A stretch of 64,000 nucleotides of DNA from Billgrantia pellis (GCF_008297955.1 NZ_VTPY01000002.1:434001-498000), one strand, 5' to 3'. Numbered from the stretch's first letter, positions 1 to 9,167 are shown. The notes: generated by a model not told the origin, from the sequence alone. Program-made: numbers and translations.

Positions 1-2
1 CC

Positions 3-689
3 ATTCCCGTCGGTGAAGGCCGCTATGCCATCTTCGAGCGCGACGACGGCTCGCGTCTGGCCTACCGTCTTACCAGCCCCGCCAAGCCCGGCCAGGCACA
101 GCGGGAACTCAAGATCCTGGCCGAGGCGAGCTATGTCATCTCGGTGCGTCACCCCTCCCTCGACGTGCCCGGCTTCCCTCACGCCAAGCCGGACTACCCC
201 AAGCACCTCCAGGACAAGTTCGCCGACAAGCGCTGGATCGATATCGACGACAGCCGGCTGCTTGATTACGAGAACGCTCAGTTGCTGCTGATCGGCGCGC
301 ATGACGACCTCGGTGAGGAAGAGATATCGATCTCGGGCAAGGCGTCACTGTTCAAGACGCTGGGTCTTAAGCGACGGGAGTGGCCGACCGAAGCGCTGGA
401 GGGGGGCCGGTTGGCGGAGCCACAGATGAAGCCCGACACTCACGAGCCCAGGGGCGACCGCAGCAAGGGCGGTGAGCGTGGCGGGAAGGCGGCCAGCGAT
501 ACGGCCTCCGCGGCAGGCATCGCTCAGGCGCTCAAGGGGGTGAACTTCCCCTGTGGCAAGGCCGACCTGATCAAGCAGGCAACGTCCAACCATGCCGCCG
601 ACGAGGTCATCGAGGCGCTGAACGAATTTCCCGATCGGCGCTACGAGACGATGGCGGATATCCAGAAGGCGGTGGGCGAGGTGCGCTGA
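3..689 (+). CDS. DUF2795-domain protein, 5' truncated
   Basis: The frame is open from the left edge of the window to a TGA at 687-689, so the N-terminus lies outside. The visible part has two regions. The first (about 115 residues) starts IPVGEGRYAIFERDDGSRLA; it is acidic and mixed, and I do not recognise its fold. A charged linker rich in K, R, G and D follows. The last 55 or so residues (GIAQALKGVNFPCGKADLIK onward) match the DUF2795 pattern, a small helical domain of unknown function often found in stress-associated proteins. An internal GTG at 144 could be read as a start, but homogeneous coding continues upstream of it. The next gene lies on the opposite strand. Function is unknown. Confidence 0.75.
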   Translation: MPVGEGRYAIFERDDGSRLAYRLTSPAKPGQAQRELKILAEASYVISVRHPSLDVPGFPHAKPDYPKHLQDKFADKRWIDIDDSRLLDYENAQLLLIGAHDDLGEEEISISGKASLFKTLGLKRREWPTEALEGGRLAEPQMKPDTHEPRGDRSKGGERGGKAASDTASAAGIAQALKGVNFPCGKADLIKQATSNHAADEVIEALNEFPDRRYETMADIQKAVGEVR

Positions 690-739
690 TGGCGCGCGTG
701 CCTTCGGCGAACGCCGCGCCCATCGCTAGGCGGGAGTAC

Positions 740-1573
740 CTACGGCTCGTGAGACGTTTGCCGATATTGGTTCGGCGTGGCGGCTACCAGGCGCTTGAAG
801 GTGCGCTGGAAATGCGGCTGGTCGGAGAAGCCAGCGCTCAGGGCTGCGTCGGCAATCGGCTTGCCGCCCTTCAGTTCGCGCTGGCCGAGTTGAATGCGGC
901 GGTTGATCAAGTACGCGTGGGGCGTGAAGCCGAAATGCTGCTTGAAGGCGCGGATGAGATGTCCGGGACTATAACCGGTGCGCTCGCACAGGTCGTCCAG
1001 CGAGAGTTCTTTTGCCGCGTTCTCGTCCAGGTAGGCAGCCAGTTCCTGCAGCAGGATCGGGGCCCTGGGCAGCGGCTGGGCGAGCGGATCGGCCAGCTTG
1101 TGCATCAGGGCGGCAAGGTACTCGACCACCGCCGTTTGCTTGGTCGACAGGTCGTGGCTCGGATCCAGCAGGCAAGCCGCCATGCGGCAGTAGCCTGCAT
1201 ACCATTCACGTTCCCGGATCACTGCGGTGGCAATATCCTGCCAGCGCGGCGCGTCCAGCAGCCCCAGGTCGAAGCGCAGGCGGGTCAGCCAGGCGGTGTC
1301 GACGTACAGCATCAGGTAGGACCAGGGTTGGTCGTCGATGGGGTTGCAGGCGTGTACCCAGTTGGGGTTCATCATCACCAGGGTGCCAGCCTGGATGGGG
1401 TAGTCGTCATCGCGATACTGGAAAGTGCTCTCCCCCGCGGTGACGGCGCCCAGCGACCATTGCGTGTGGCTATGCGGCGCGTAGCAGACCTGACGACCAT
1501 CCTCGACCTTGCGCAGCTCCACATGGGGTAGGCGCGGATCACGCCAGAAGATGGGCTTGGCAAGCGTGGTCAT
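740..1573 (-). CDS. AraC family transcriptional regulator with cupin sensor domain
   Basis: This 277-residue protein has the usual two-part AraC layout. Residues of about 20-160 form an AraC-type cupin ligand-binding domain (HSHTQWSLGAVTAGE, then a GTLVMMNPNWVHAC segment). The last 100 residues carry the double helix-turn-helix (LDDLCERTGYSPGHLIRAFK and ADAALSAGFSDQPHFQRTFK). Length is normal for the family. The nearby sequence does not identify the ligand. In related proteins this architecture often sits beside a LysE-type exporter, but here the neighbours are a pirin gene on the same strand and a DUF2795 gene. I take the ATG at 1573 because the cupin domain begins soon after it. Confidence 0.9.
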   Translation of the reverse strand: MTTLAKPIFWRDPRLPHVELRKVEDGRQVCYAPHSHTQWSLGAVTAGESTFQYRDDDYPIQAGTLVMMNPNWVHACNPIDDQPWSYLMLYVDTAWLTRLRFDLGLLDAPRWQDIATAVIREREWYAGYCRMAACLLDPSHDLSTKQTAVVEYLAALMHKLADPLAQPLPRAPILLQELAAYLDENAAKELSLDDLCERTGYSPGHLIRAFKQHFGFTPHAYLINRRIQLGQRELKGGKPIADAALSAGFSDQPHFQRTFKRLVAATPNQYRQTSHEP

Positions 1574-1667
1574 AGTCGGTTCCCCAGCGATCGACAGCGT
1601 CCAGCATCACCCGTCATGGTGCGTGTACGCTTGTCTCGCTCGGCGGCACAGGAGGGCGATCGCATTC

Positions 1668-2597
1668 TCAGCGGGATTCCGGCAGCGGGATGAACTCATC
1701 GGCGTCACCGGGAATCGTGTCGAAGCGTCCAGCCTTCCACTCCGCCTTTGCCTGTTCGATGCGCTCCTTACGTGACGAGACGAAGTTCCACCAGATGTAT
1801 CGCGGTCCGTCCATCGTCTCGCCTCCGACCAGCACGAAGCGCGCCTCCTTTGGCCCTGGGTTGCGGACCGTCAATGGCGCGCCGGAGCGCAGAACCAGAA
1901 GTTGGCCGGGCGGAAACCGCTCTCCGGCAATCTCGATCTCGCCTCTAACGGTATACAGTGCACGCTCCTCGTGATCCGCGTCGATGGGGAGACGAGCGCC
2001 GGGCTCGAGCGCAACATCAGCATAGATCGTGTCGGAGAAGACGTTGACCGGCGAGCTGTGTCCCCACGCCTTTCCCACCACGAGCCGCACACGACACTCG
2101 CCCTCCTCGATGACCGGAAGCTCGCTCTCACCGGTATGCGAGAACGCCGGATCGGTCTCCTCGTGGGAAGCGGGCAGCGCGACCCACGTCTGAAGGCCGA
2201 AGAGCCGCGTGCCACGCGCTCTCGTCTCGGGCGCGGTGCGCTCGGAATGAACGATACCGCGGCCGGCCGTCATCCAGTTGACCGCACCCGGCCGGATCTT
2301 GAGCTCGGTGCCAAGACTGTCCCGATGCAGGATCTCGCCATCGAAAAGATAGGTGACGGTCGCAAGATGGATGTGGGGATGCGGTCGCACGTCGAACCCC
2401 TCCCCCAGCACGAACTCGGCCGGTCCCATCTGATCGAAGAAAATGAAGGGTCCCACCATTTGCCGCTTCGCCGAAGGCAGGGCACGGCGGACCTCCAGCC
2501 CACCGAGATCACGTGCCCGCGGTATGATCGCTGTCTCGATCAGGTCAGCCGCGCGTGCATCGCCGGGAATAGGGTCAGGGCAAGGTAGCCAGCTCAT
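1668..2597 (-). CDS. Pirin family protein
   Basis: The 309-residue product is a bicupin of the pirin family. The N-terminal cupin has the metal-binding segment RPHPHIHLATVTYLFDGEI and the conserved stretch AVNWMTAGRGIVHSER. Together these supply the histidines and glutamate that hold an iron-type metal in characterised pirins. The C-terminal cupin (ADVALEPGARLPIDADHEER, then GQLLVLRSGAPLTVRNP) and the family tail GGETMDGPRYIWWNFVSS are also present. Some bacterial pirins oxidise quercetin and others bind metabolic enzymes, so the substrate is not predictable from sequence. It ends 95 bases before the AraC gene, on the same strand. It is 15 bases downstream of the small acetyltransferase gene, so those two are probably cotranscribed. 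Confidence 0.92.
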   Translation of the reverse strand: MSWLPCPDPIPGDARAADLIETAIIPRARDLGGLEVRRALPSAKRQMVGPFIFFDQMGPAEFVLGEGFDVRPHPHIHLATVTYLFDGEILHRDSLGTELKIRPGAVNWMTAGRGIVHSERTAPETRARGTRLFGLQTWVALPASHEETDPAFSHTGESELPVIEEGECRVRLVVGKAWGHSSPVNVFSDTIYADVALEPGARLPIDADHEERALYTVRGEIEIAGERFPPGQLLVLRSGAPLTVRNPGPKEARFVLVGGETMDGPRYIWWNFVSSRKERIEQAKAEWKAGRFDTIPGDADEFIPLPESR

Positions 2598-2612
2598 GGT
2601 CGCTCCCAGCGC

Positions 2613-2918
2613 TCAGCGCTTCAGTACGTCCTGCCACTCGGGATGACGCAGGATCTGGGCCTTGGCGAAAGGACAGAGCGGCAGGACCGTGCGTCCTTCG
2701 GTGCGAGCGTCTTCTATGGCGCGGCGCACGAGGGCTTGTCCCACCGAACGGCCACGCATCGCATCGGGAACCTCGGTGTGATCGATGATGATCATGGCGT
2801 CCCCTGCACGTGAATAGGTCATTTCGGCTTCGGCGCCCTCGAGGCGAACGACGTAGCGTCCCTTGCTCGCCCCCTCTTCCCGCTCGATCGGCAGCGTCTC
2901 CGAGGTGGGTGTGGCCAT
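2613..2918 (-). CDS. Small GNAT-like N-acetyltransferase (YjdJ/GTLF3B type)
   Basis: The product is about 101 residues, with the pattern of the single-domain minimal GNAT family. It contains a beta strand pair ending AEMTYSRAGDAMIIIDHTEV, the acetyl-CoA loop DAMRGRSVGQALVRRAIEDA, and the C-terminal signature VLPLCPFAKAQILRHPEW. Such proteins lack the full GNAT fold, and their acceptor is unknown. The frame is open further upstream, but the ATG at 2918 has a good ribosome binding site (GGGAGGAAAGGCC just before it). A longer version would also overlap the upstream gene by 50 bases. It lies between the DUF5996 and pirin genes, all on the minus strand with gaps of 43 and 15 bases, so the three probably form an operon. 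Confidence 0.88.
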   Translation of the reverse strand: MATPTSETLPIEREEGASKGRYVVRLEGAEAEMTYSRAGDAMIIIDHTEVPDAMRGRSVGQALVRRAIEDARTEGRTVLPLCPFAKAQILRHPEWQDVLKR

Positions 2919-2961
2919 GGCCTTTCCTCCCGCTTGTAACGTTACGCCGCCCGCTCGACAT

Positions 2962-3897
2962 TCAAATCGCTCGCGGTTGGCGGGGAATTCCGGTTTTGCA
3001 TTCGAGGGCATGACGCTCCCAACCGCCGAGATCGGCGGCAGCCCGATAGGTACTCTCGAGGAAGGCCATCAGCCTGGCCACGGGGTCGTTCGATTGTCGC
3101 ACCGCATCGTAGGGCAGAATGAACTCACCCAGGTTGGCGTCGAAATAGGCGGCCTCAGGGGTCACGGGCGCATCGGCAAACCCAGACGGTACAGGATAGG
3201 CATAGGCATAGAACGCCGGAAAATCCACGCCCGCCCCCCCGGGCCAGAACCCGGCCGACGATACCTGATGGCTGTAGGCTTCGTGCGTGACATCATCCGG
3301 CAGCGCCGGGATACCGCCGGGATGCCGCGGTGCGGTCCGTCCCGAAAATCGCGTGACGGCCAGGTCGAAACTGCCCCAGAAGAGATGCACGGGACTGACC
3401 TTGCCCAGATAAGAGGTGCGAAAGCGCTTCATCACAAGATCGACGGCAACGCAGGCTTGGAAAAAGCGGGTCACGGCGGCTGCATCGTAGGGACGCTCGG
3501 CACGATCCTCCTCGAAAGGGATCGGTTGCGGGACTTCGTTCGGGCGACCATGAAACTCGGGCGTGCCACCGAGCTGACGTATGAGTTTCACGAACTGATG
3601 GTGGAAAGCGGCAACCGACATCGGGCCTAGATCGAACCCGGCGGTCCGCCCGTCGGTCGTTGCCCCCACCACGGCGTGATCGAGAAGATCCAATACGATC
3701 TCCACCCCGCCGCCGCCATCAGGAACGAGCGAGGTCGTGAACCCGCGCGAATTGACATACAGCGTAGCGTGCCAGGAATGGTTCACCCAAGGCGTGCGGG
3801 CAAGCCGGTACTTGCCGACGACCTGTGTATAGAGATGCAGAGCCGAGCACGTCTTTTGCCAGGCGCCATAGGGAATATCCGGCCAGTCAAGGGTCAT
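2962..3897 (-). CDS. DUF5996 family protein
   Basis: The product is about 311 residues. It is recognised by its family-wide pattern: an opening WPDIPYGAWQKTCSALHLYT, a tryptophan/histidine-rich WVNHSWHATLYV, and the late PVHLFWGSFDLAVTRFSGR and EFILPYDAVRQSNDPVARLM segments. The family has no established biochemical role. It is cytosolic, with no signal peptide or membrane segment. The frame can start at a GTG at 3915, but the ATG at 3897 is better placed after GGGAAG and begins at the conserved region. It is first of three tightly spaced minus-strand genes with the acetyltransferase and pirin. Confidence 0.85.
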   Translation of the reverse strand: MTLDWPDIPYGAWQKTCSALHLYTQVVGKYRLARTPWVNHSWHATLYVNSRGFTTSLVPDGGGGVEIVLDLLDHAVVGATTDGRTAGFDLGPMSVAAFHHQFVKLIRQLGGTPEFHGRPNEVPQPIPFEEDRAERPYDAAAVTRFFQACVAVDLVMKRFRTSYLGKVSPVHLFWGSFDLAVTRFSGRTAPRHPGGIPALPDDVTHEAYSHQVSSAGFWPGGAGVDFPAFYAYAYPVPSGFADAPVTPEAAYFDANLGEFILPYDAVRQSNDPVARLMAFLESTYRAAADLGGWERHALECKTGIPRQPRAI

Positions 3898-4152
3898 CTC
3901 ATTCTTCCCCGCCACGAGAACGCGAAACCGTCCTGTGAAACTTAGCTGCCCGCAACGGATCGTGCACGGGGATCATGTGACGCTTGAGGCGCTAGCCCAG
4001 GATTCGGTACCGGGGTCGAAGAGACGCATGGCAAGCGTTACCCAAGAGCGGAACGGGTGAGCGGGTACTGCTTGCGACCTGCACAAGTGCTAGGCTAAAG
4101 GGTAAATCCGTTTGAAACGGCGTCAGCCGCTCAACCAACGACCTACAATTCA

Positions 4153-5700
4153 TTGCAGGCGGATCAGACCAAGACTTTGCAAACCTCTCGGCTTCCCTTC
4201 TCTCAAGAGCCACATAGGCGCCCCCATCGTCTCGCCCTGGCTACATTGGCTCCCCGTGCTTTTGCCTTCTGTCATACCTTCGGGCTTACCGTGTGGATTG
4301 CCTTGGTCGAGGGCAGCGGCTGGTCGCTGATACTGCCGGGTCTTCTCCTGCTGCTATGGCCGGGAGTCGCCTACGTCCATGCTGCCAGAGCTCAGCACTC
4401 GAAGCATGCCGAGTTCAAAAACCTGCTCCTCGATAGCCTGCTGTTTGGTATCTGGTGCAGCGTACTGGATTTCTACGTTCTGGCCACTCTGTCCATCGGC
4501 CTTGCCTGCTTCATGAACAATATGGTGGTGGGCGGCCCGCACCGAATGCTGGCTTCCATGGCCCTGTTTGCCGGCGGTGCCTTGGGCTGGGGTATCTTGA
4601 CGGGGTTCGCTTTTCGCCCTTACGTCAGTGCCGGCCTGGATATCTACCAGGGCGCCGGGGCGGTGGTCTACTTTCTGGCGATTGCCCGGGTGATGTACGG
4701 GCAGAACCGCCAGATTGGCCGCAGTATCGTCGAGATCAAGTTCCAGAACCGCGTCTTTCACGCCCTGCTCGATCTCGGCGTCGTCGCCAATCGCGCCTCG
4801 AACATCCATACGCTGCTGGATGACTCCTTGAAGCATCTGCACGCCGATTTCCCCGAGTACGGATTCGCCGTGTTCCTGCAGGAGTGTCAGCGCCCCGAAG
4901 TGACGCGCTACGCGGCCGTTGCCGGCCTTCGCCTCGATCCCGACGATGAGCACCGCTTGTGCAGACTGCTCGCGACATTGCACGAGCCACATGCCAGCAC
5001 CGTCAAGCTCAGCGAAAAAGCCGTCGGCGAGCAGCTCTACGCCACTCCCATGGCGGGACGTCTCAGCATGTACGAAGGTTGGCTGATCGTACGCGCCCCC
5101 AAGCTCGACGCCGCCTTGGAGCGCATGCTGACTCTGTTCGTCGACCAATTGGCGGCGGCCACCGAGAACAAGCTACTCCACCTGGCGCTGAAAAAAACGG
5201 CGGAACGCGATGGACTGACCGGTCTCTACAACCGGGGCTTCTTCGAATCGGCGCTGCAGCTGAGCATTCAGGGCAAGACCCAGTCGCCAGGCCTGGATTT
5301 TGCCGTGCTGATGATAGATGTCGACGGGCTCAAGGAAGTGAACGATCGCCACGGCCATGTAGCGGGCGACCAGCTCATCACCTCGGTGGCCGAGCGTCTG
5401 CAAATGCACTGTCGCGCGAGCGATATCCTGGCGCGCTACGGTGGCGACGAATTCGTGGTCCTGTTTCCTTCCGCCGGCCTGTCGGCAGCGAATCGCCTGG
5501 CAGGCTTGGTCAGGACGCACATGGAGGACCAGCGATGTCTCATCACTACCGCACATGGCGAGCGCGTGACATTGACGCTTCGCATGAGTCTGGGCTGCGC
5601 CAGCTCCACCGAAACGCCCGCCCAGGAGGTGCTTACCCTGGCGGACGAGCGCATGTACGACGACAAGACCCAACGCCGCAAGCAACGCGCCCTCGGCTGA
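4153..5700 (+). CDS. Membrane diguanylate cyclase, MASE2-GGDEF
   Basis: This protein would make cyclic di-GMP from GTP at the membrane. Residues of about 30-180 form four or five hydrophobic segments in the MASE2 arrangement. A cytosolic linker of about 150 residues resembles a GAF-like fold. The last 170 residues are a GGDEF domain, with GGDEF at 430-434 and the entry motif RDGLTGLYNRGFF before it. An intact product-inhibition site (RASD, 421-424, five residues before GGDEF) predicts feedback inhibition by c-di-GMP. The start is uncertain: the frame has only a TTG at 4153, with no clear ribosome binding site. A start a few codons later is possible. It is convergent with the P450 gene and has no obvious partner. 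Confidence 0.88.
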   Translation: MQADQTKTLQTSRLPFSQEPHRRPHRLALATLAPRAFAFCHTFGLTVWIALVEGSGWSLILPGLLLLLWPGVAYVHAARAQHSKHAEFKNLLLDSLLFGIWCSVLDFYVLATLSIGLACFMNNMVVGGPHRMLASMALFAGGALGWGILTGFAFRPYVSAGLDIYQGAGAVVYFLAIARVMYGQNRQIGRSIVEIKFQNRVFHALLDLGVVANRASNIHTLLDDSLKHLHADFPEYGFAVFLQECQRPEVTRYAAVAGLRLDPDDEHRLCRLLATLHEPHASTVKLSEKAVGEQLYATPMAGRLSMYEGWLIVRAPKLDAALERMLTLFVDQLAAATENKLLHLALKKTAERDGLTGLYNRGFFESALQLSIQGKTQSPGLDFAVLMIDVDGLKEVNDRHGHVAGDQLITSVAERLQMHCRASDILARYGGDEFVVLFPSAGLSAANRLAGLVRTHMEDQRCLITTAHGERVTLTLRMSLGCASSTETPAQEVLTLADERMYDDKTQRRKQRALG

Positions 5701-5847
5701 GCGCCACGACGTCAGGTCGCTGCCTTGTTCGACCGCATGATGGCCGGGCTAGCCGATCCGGGGTCGTCACCGACGGGGGAAGGCGAATATCCCATCGGAC
5801 CTGGTCGATAAGGCACACGGCCGGCCCCGGCCGGACTCGTTTCCGTC

Positions 5848-7197
5848 TCAGTATCCGCCGAGCGTGAACTTGAGATCGTAATTGTTGAGCAGCGGTGGCA
5901 TCGGTTTGCTGCTGAGTAAGCGGGAGGGCGGGTCCAGGCGGAACTCGCGATGGGATAAGAGCCTCGCCAATACCGTACTGGTCACCAGCAGGACCAGGCG
6001 CCGCCCCGGGCAGATGCCGGTGCCGCCGCTGAAGGGGATGAGAGGCCATGTCCCCGTCCCTTCCGGCTGCAGCCACAGGTCCGGATCGAAGCGGTTGGCC
6101 GAGGCGAGGTGACGGTCGTCGCGATGAAAATAGGGCGCCAGGATCAAGAGCGAAGTGTCCGACGGCATGGCGCCGTTTTCCCATAGGGTTGTCTCGGTGC
6201 TCTGACGCAGCACCATCGGCGTGGTGGGCCACAGGCGCAGCGACTCCAGCACGCAAGCGCGCAGGTAGGGAAGCTCGGGGGTGGGATGCTGTTCCAGATT
6301 GGCGGCCTCTTCCCGTGCGCGCCTTGCGTGCTCAGGGTGTGCGGCCAACAGCGCCAGGGTGCGGAAGGTGGCCATGCCCGCCGGATCGAAGGCGAACAGC
6401 CATTGCGGAACCTGGTGCTCGGGCTGGGTGATGTCGTTGGTGGGCACGCGGGCCACTTCGGCGGCCAGGCTGCCCGGCTCCGCCCGTTTCAGGTAAATGC
6501 ACAGCCGTTCATGCAGGGCGTCACGCAGGTGATGACGACCCGGGTGCATGAATCCCCAATTGCCGGCGGCGCGCAGCTTGCCCAATGTTTCGGTAAGGGC
6601 GTGATCGTCGCGGGCGGTGTCGCCCAGCACCACGCGGCGCACCACACGCGACCAGGTCTCGAAGAAGGTATCCCAGTCCAGCGAATCGCCCCGTTGCCGC
6701 GTGGTATGGAGAAGTTCATCGGCCTCCTCCTTGGCCACCTTGACGAAACGCTCCCCCAGCCCGTGTACCGGGCATTCGCTCTGTAACACGGCCTCATTGA
6801 AGCGGCGTCGCTCGGCACGTTCTGAGCCATGGGAAACCAGCGCCATGTCGGGTTCGAAATGCTCCAGCGCGCTGCGCTTGGCCTGCTCCGCGGTGGCAAA
6901 CGGCTCCGGCGACTGCTCGAGTATCCGATTGACATGCGCGGGGTCAAGCACCAGTGCCATCGTTTTTTCACCCGGCACCTGCAGCATCAGCGGCCCGCTG
7001 CCGTATTTCTCGTTGAGCTGCTGCAGGCGGTGGACGGCGCGCCGGTCCAGCCCAAGACGCTCCGCCATGCCCACCACCTTGGGGCGCCGGATGAGCACCC
7101 CCTTCGCCACGTTGGGAACGAAGACATCGTTCAATACGGCAAGCGATTCCGCCACGCTCGCCTTCGGCAACGTTCCTTGAACCGAATCCCTTGTCAT
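5848..7197 (-). CDS. Cytochrome P450
   Basis: The 449-residue protein has the P450 hallmarks. The heme-binding loop PFSGGTGICPGRR places the proximal thiolate at Cys396. The K-helix ExxR is ESLR at 318-321. A PERF-like segment is ANRFDPDLW. The I-helix region FAFDPAGMATFRTLALLA is unusual: the acid-alcohol pair that normally delivers protons (AGxDT) is replaced by PAGMAT, as in some peroxygenase-like or atypical bacterial P450s. No ferredoxin or ferredoxin reductase gene is adjacent, so it must use redox partners encoded elsewhere, or peroxide. It lacks a membrane anchor and is probably soluble. Substrate unknown. It faces the diguanylate cyclase gene tail to tail. Confidence 0.93.
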   Translation of the reverse strand: MTRDSVQGTLPKASVAESLAVLNDVFVPNVAKGVLIRRPKVVGMAERLGLDRRAVHRLQQLNEKYGSGPLMLQVPGEKTMALVLDPAHVNRILEQSPEPFATAEQAKRSALEHFEPDMALVSHGSERAERRRFNEAVLQSECPVHGLGERFVKVAKEEADELLHTTRQRGDSLDWDTFFETWSRVVRRVVLGDTARDDHALTETLGKLRAAGNWGFMHPGRHHLRDALHERLCIYLKRAEPGSLAAEVARVPTNDITQPEHQVPQWLFAFDPAGMATFRTLALLAAHPEHARRAREEAANLEQHPTPELPYLRACVLESLRLWPTTPMVLRQSTETTLWENGAMPSDTSLLILAPYFHRDDRHLASANRFDPDLWLQPEGTGTWPLIPFSGGTGICPGRRLVLLVTSTVLARLLSHREFRLDPPSRLLSSKPMPPLLNNYDLKFTLGGY

Positions 7198-7315
7198 CTC
7201 ACGCTCCTTTGATTGCCTGACTATGGGCAGTCTAGTCGCGCGAGTGATCGTAAGCCCTTGTTTTACACAAATCTTTACAAGCGTTGCCTTAAGCTGGGCC
7301 TCGGATCCGGCAACG

Positions 7316-7939
7316 CTAGACCACTTCTGCGGACAGGACAGTCTCGGTTATGGCATCGTGGGCAGCGTTCAGTGCGTTCTGCCTCATCTCGTCGCCCATT
7401 GCCACGCCTTCGGCACGAATGACGGTGACATCGTCGATACCGATGAAGCCGAACACGGCGCGCAGATAACGTTCCTGGAAGTCGCTGTCGACGCCCGGCC
7501 CCTGCGAGTAGAGGCCACCACGCGAGGATGCGATGTATACCTTGCGCCCCCCGGCCAGGCCCACCGCACCGTTCTCGGTGTAGCGGAAAGTCCTGCCGGC
7601 CTGGAGAATACGATCCAGCCAGGCCTTGAGCTGGCTCGGAATGGCGAAGTTGTACATGGGGGCGCCGATCACGATCACATCAGCCGTCAGGAACTCTTCC
7701 AGCAACGTTTCGGTCAGCGCCGTTTCCTCGCGCTGGTGCGCGTTGCGCGTCTCTTCTGGCAAGCCTGCGCCAGTCAGTATCTCACCGGAAAGATGACTGG
7801 GCGCGTTAACGACCAAATCGCGATAGACGACATCGAGCGTGGGCGTGGCAGCACGCAACCGCTCGACGATGCGAGCGGAAAGCTGCCGCGTAATCGATTG
7901 GTTTTCCAACAGGCCGGAATCCAGATGCAGCAGTTTCAT
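7316..7939 (-). CDS. azoR: FMN-dependent NADH azoreductase
   Basis: The product is a flavodoxin-fold quinone/azo reductase of 207 residues, the usual AzoR length. The FMN phosphate-binding start is MKLLHLDSGLLENQSITRQL. The isoalloxazine loop is APMYNFAIPSQLKAWLDRIL, and the late signature is YLRAVFGFIGIDDVTVIRAEG. It reduces quinones and azo compounds by two-electron transfer from NADH and is thought to protect against quinone stress. The reading frame extends upstream, but the ATG at 7939 follows GAGGAGGT at good spacing. It diverges from a LysR regulator gene, the common arrangement for a regulator and its target. Confidence 0.93.
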   Translation of the reverse strand: MKLLHLDSGLLENQSITRQLSARIVERLRAATPTLDVVYRDLVVNAPSHLSGEILTGAGLPEETRNAHQREETALTETLLEEFLTADVIVIGAPMYNFAIPSQLKAWLDRILQAGRTFRYTENGAVGLAGGRKVYIASSRGGLYSQGPGVDSDFQERYLRAVFGFIGIDDVTVIRAEGVAMGDEMRQNALNAAHDAITETVLSAEVV

Positions 7940-8035
7940 GATACCTCCTCGGACGGTGAGTCGGCGCCCCGTGCGCCTATGTCGCCCATCTTGGGATTTC
8001 CTCACCACTGCCACTAGTCGGTGCTGGTTGAAATC

Positions 8036-8057
8036 ATTGTTCCACTGCTAGAACAAT
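8036..8057. promoter_or_regulatory. Candidate LysR-type operator between azoR and the LysR gene
   Basis: A perfect inverted repeat with arms ATTGTTC (8036-8042) and GAACAAT (8051-8057), separated by 8 bases, sits 25 bases before the LysR start. LysR regulators bind dyads of this size in the shared region with the divergent target. It is the only perfect dyad of this length that I see in the 143-base gap. Confidence 0.5.
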
Positions 8058-8082
8058 AGATAGCCCCCAAAGAGGATGCGGC

Positions 8083-9072
8083 ATGCAGGACCTCAACGAT
8101 CTCTATTTCTTTGCGCTTGTCGCCGAACATGGAAGCTTCACCGCCGCGGCGCATGCCTTGGGCATGCCCAAGTCCACGCTCAGCCGTCGTATCGCCCGGC
8201 TCGAGGAGCGGCTGGAGGTTCGGTTGCTGCACCGGACCACGCGACGCCTGACGCTAACGGATACCGGCCGCGCCTACCTGGGTCATTGTCGCGATCTACT
8301 GGCAGCCGCCGAAGCGGCCGAGAGCGTCGTCGAACAGGTGCACGAGGAGCCGCGAGGGCGAGTCGTGCTGACCAGCCCCATCTCGATTTCCCAGTCGCTG
8401 CTGGCACGGGCGCTGCCCGAATTCATGGAGCGCTACCCCAAGGTCGAAGTGGAACTGGATGCCACCAACCGACGAGTGGATCTCGTATCCGAAGGGGTGG
8501 ATCTCGCCATTCGCGTTCGCCTCCGTCTCGAGGATTCATCGCTGGTATCGCGACGATTCGCCGCCAGCCCCGCCATGCTGGTGGCAAGCCCTAGGCTGAT
8601 GGAGCGTCTCGGTATGCCGGTGGCCCCGCACGATCTAAAGCGCTTTCCGAGCCTCTCCATGCGCTTTGCCGACGGGCGCCACGTGCAGGAGTTCACCGAC
8701 CCCGATGGCAACCGCGTGCCGGTCTCGCTGACGCCACGGCTCATCACCGACGACATGAATGTGCTGAGGGATGCCGCCATGGCCGGTATCGGCATCGTGG
8801 TCCTGCCGACATTCATGTGTCGCCAGGCACTGGAAACGGGCGAACTGACCTGGCTGCTGCCGCACTGGCGGCTGCCCCAAGGGCAATTGCATGCGGTGTA
8901 TCCGTACCGACGCGGGCTGCGCCCCGCCGTACGTTACCTGATCGATTTCCTGGCGGAACGACTGCCGGCGCTTGCCGAAGAGACGGGACTCTCGGCACTG
9001 TGCCAGGCGCCGAGCCCAGGGGACGATCCGGCGTTGCCGAAGCCAGCCATAGCGAACCCGCCAGTGACTTGA
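8083..9072 (+). CDS. LysR family transcriptional regulator
   Basis: This 329-residue protein has the N-terminal winged helix of LysR regulators (LNDLYFFALVAEHGSFTAAA, then LGMPKSTLSRRIARLEERLE). A periplasmic-binding-like effector domain follows (GRVVLTSPISISQSLLARAL through DDMNVLRDAAMAGIGIVVLP). The start HGSFTAAAHALGMPKSTLSRRI is typical of the subgroup that controls neighbouring oxidoreductases. A C-terminal tail of about 25 residues extends past the usual end. The start at 8083 follows AGAGGA. It is divergent from azoR and probably controls it, with autoregulation through the dyad at 8036-8057. Confidence 0.92.
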   Translation: MQDLNDLYFFALVAEHGSFTAAAHALGMPKSTLSRRIARLEERLEVRLLHRTTRRLTLTDTGRAYLGHCRDLLAAAEAAESVVEQVHEEPRGRVVLTSPISISQSLLARALPEFMERYPKVEVELDATNRRVDLVSEGVDLAIRVRLRLEDSSLVSRRFAASPAMLVASPRLMERLGMPVAPHDLKRFPSLSMRFADGRHVQEFTDPDGNRVPVSLTPRLITDDMNVLRDAAMAGIGIVVLPTFMCRQALETGELTWLLPHWRLPQGQLHAVYPYRRGLRPAVRYLIDFLAERLPALAEETGLSALCQAPSPGDDPALPKPAIANPPVT

Positions 9073-9136
9073 TGGAACTTCACTGCGCTTCATCTGTCGC
9101 TCGGTTCAGCCTTCGTTAAGTGCTGCGACGACACCT

Positions 9137-9167
9137 AAAAAGCCCCGAGCCGGGTACGGTTCGGGGC
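9137..9167 (-). terminator. Rho-independent terminator for the chemoreceptor gene
   Basis: Stem arms GCCCCGA (9142-9148) and TCGGGGC (9161-9167) enclose a 12-base loop. Read on the minus strand, the stem is followed by five T residues (the A run at 9137-9141). It lies 41 bases past the end of the chemoreceptor gene. Confidence 0.8.
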
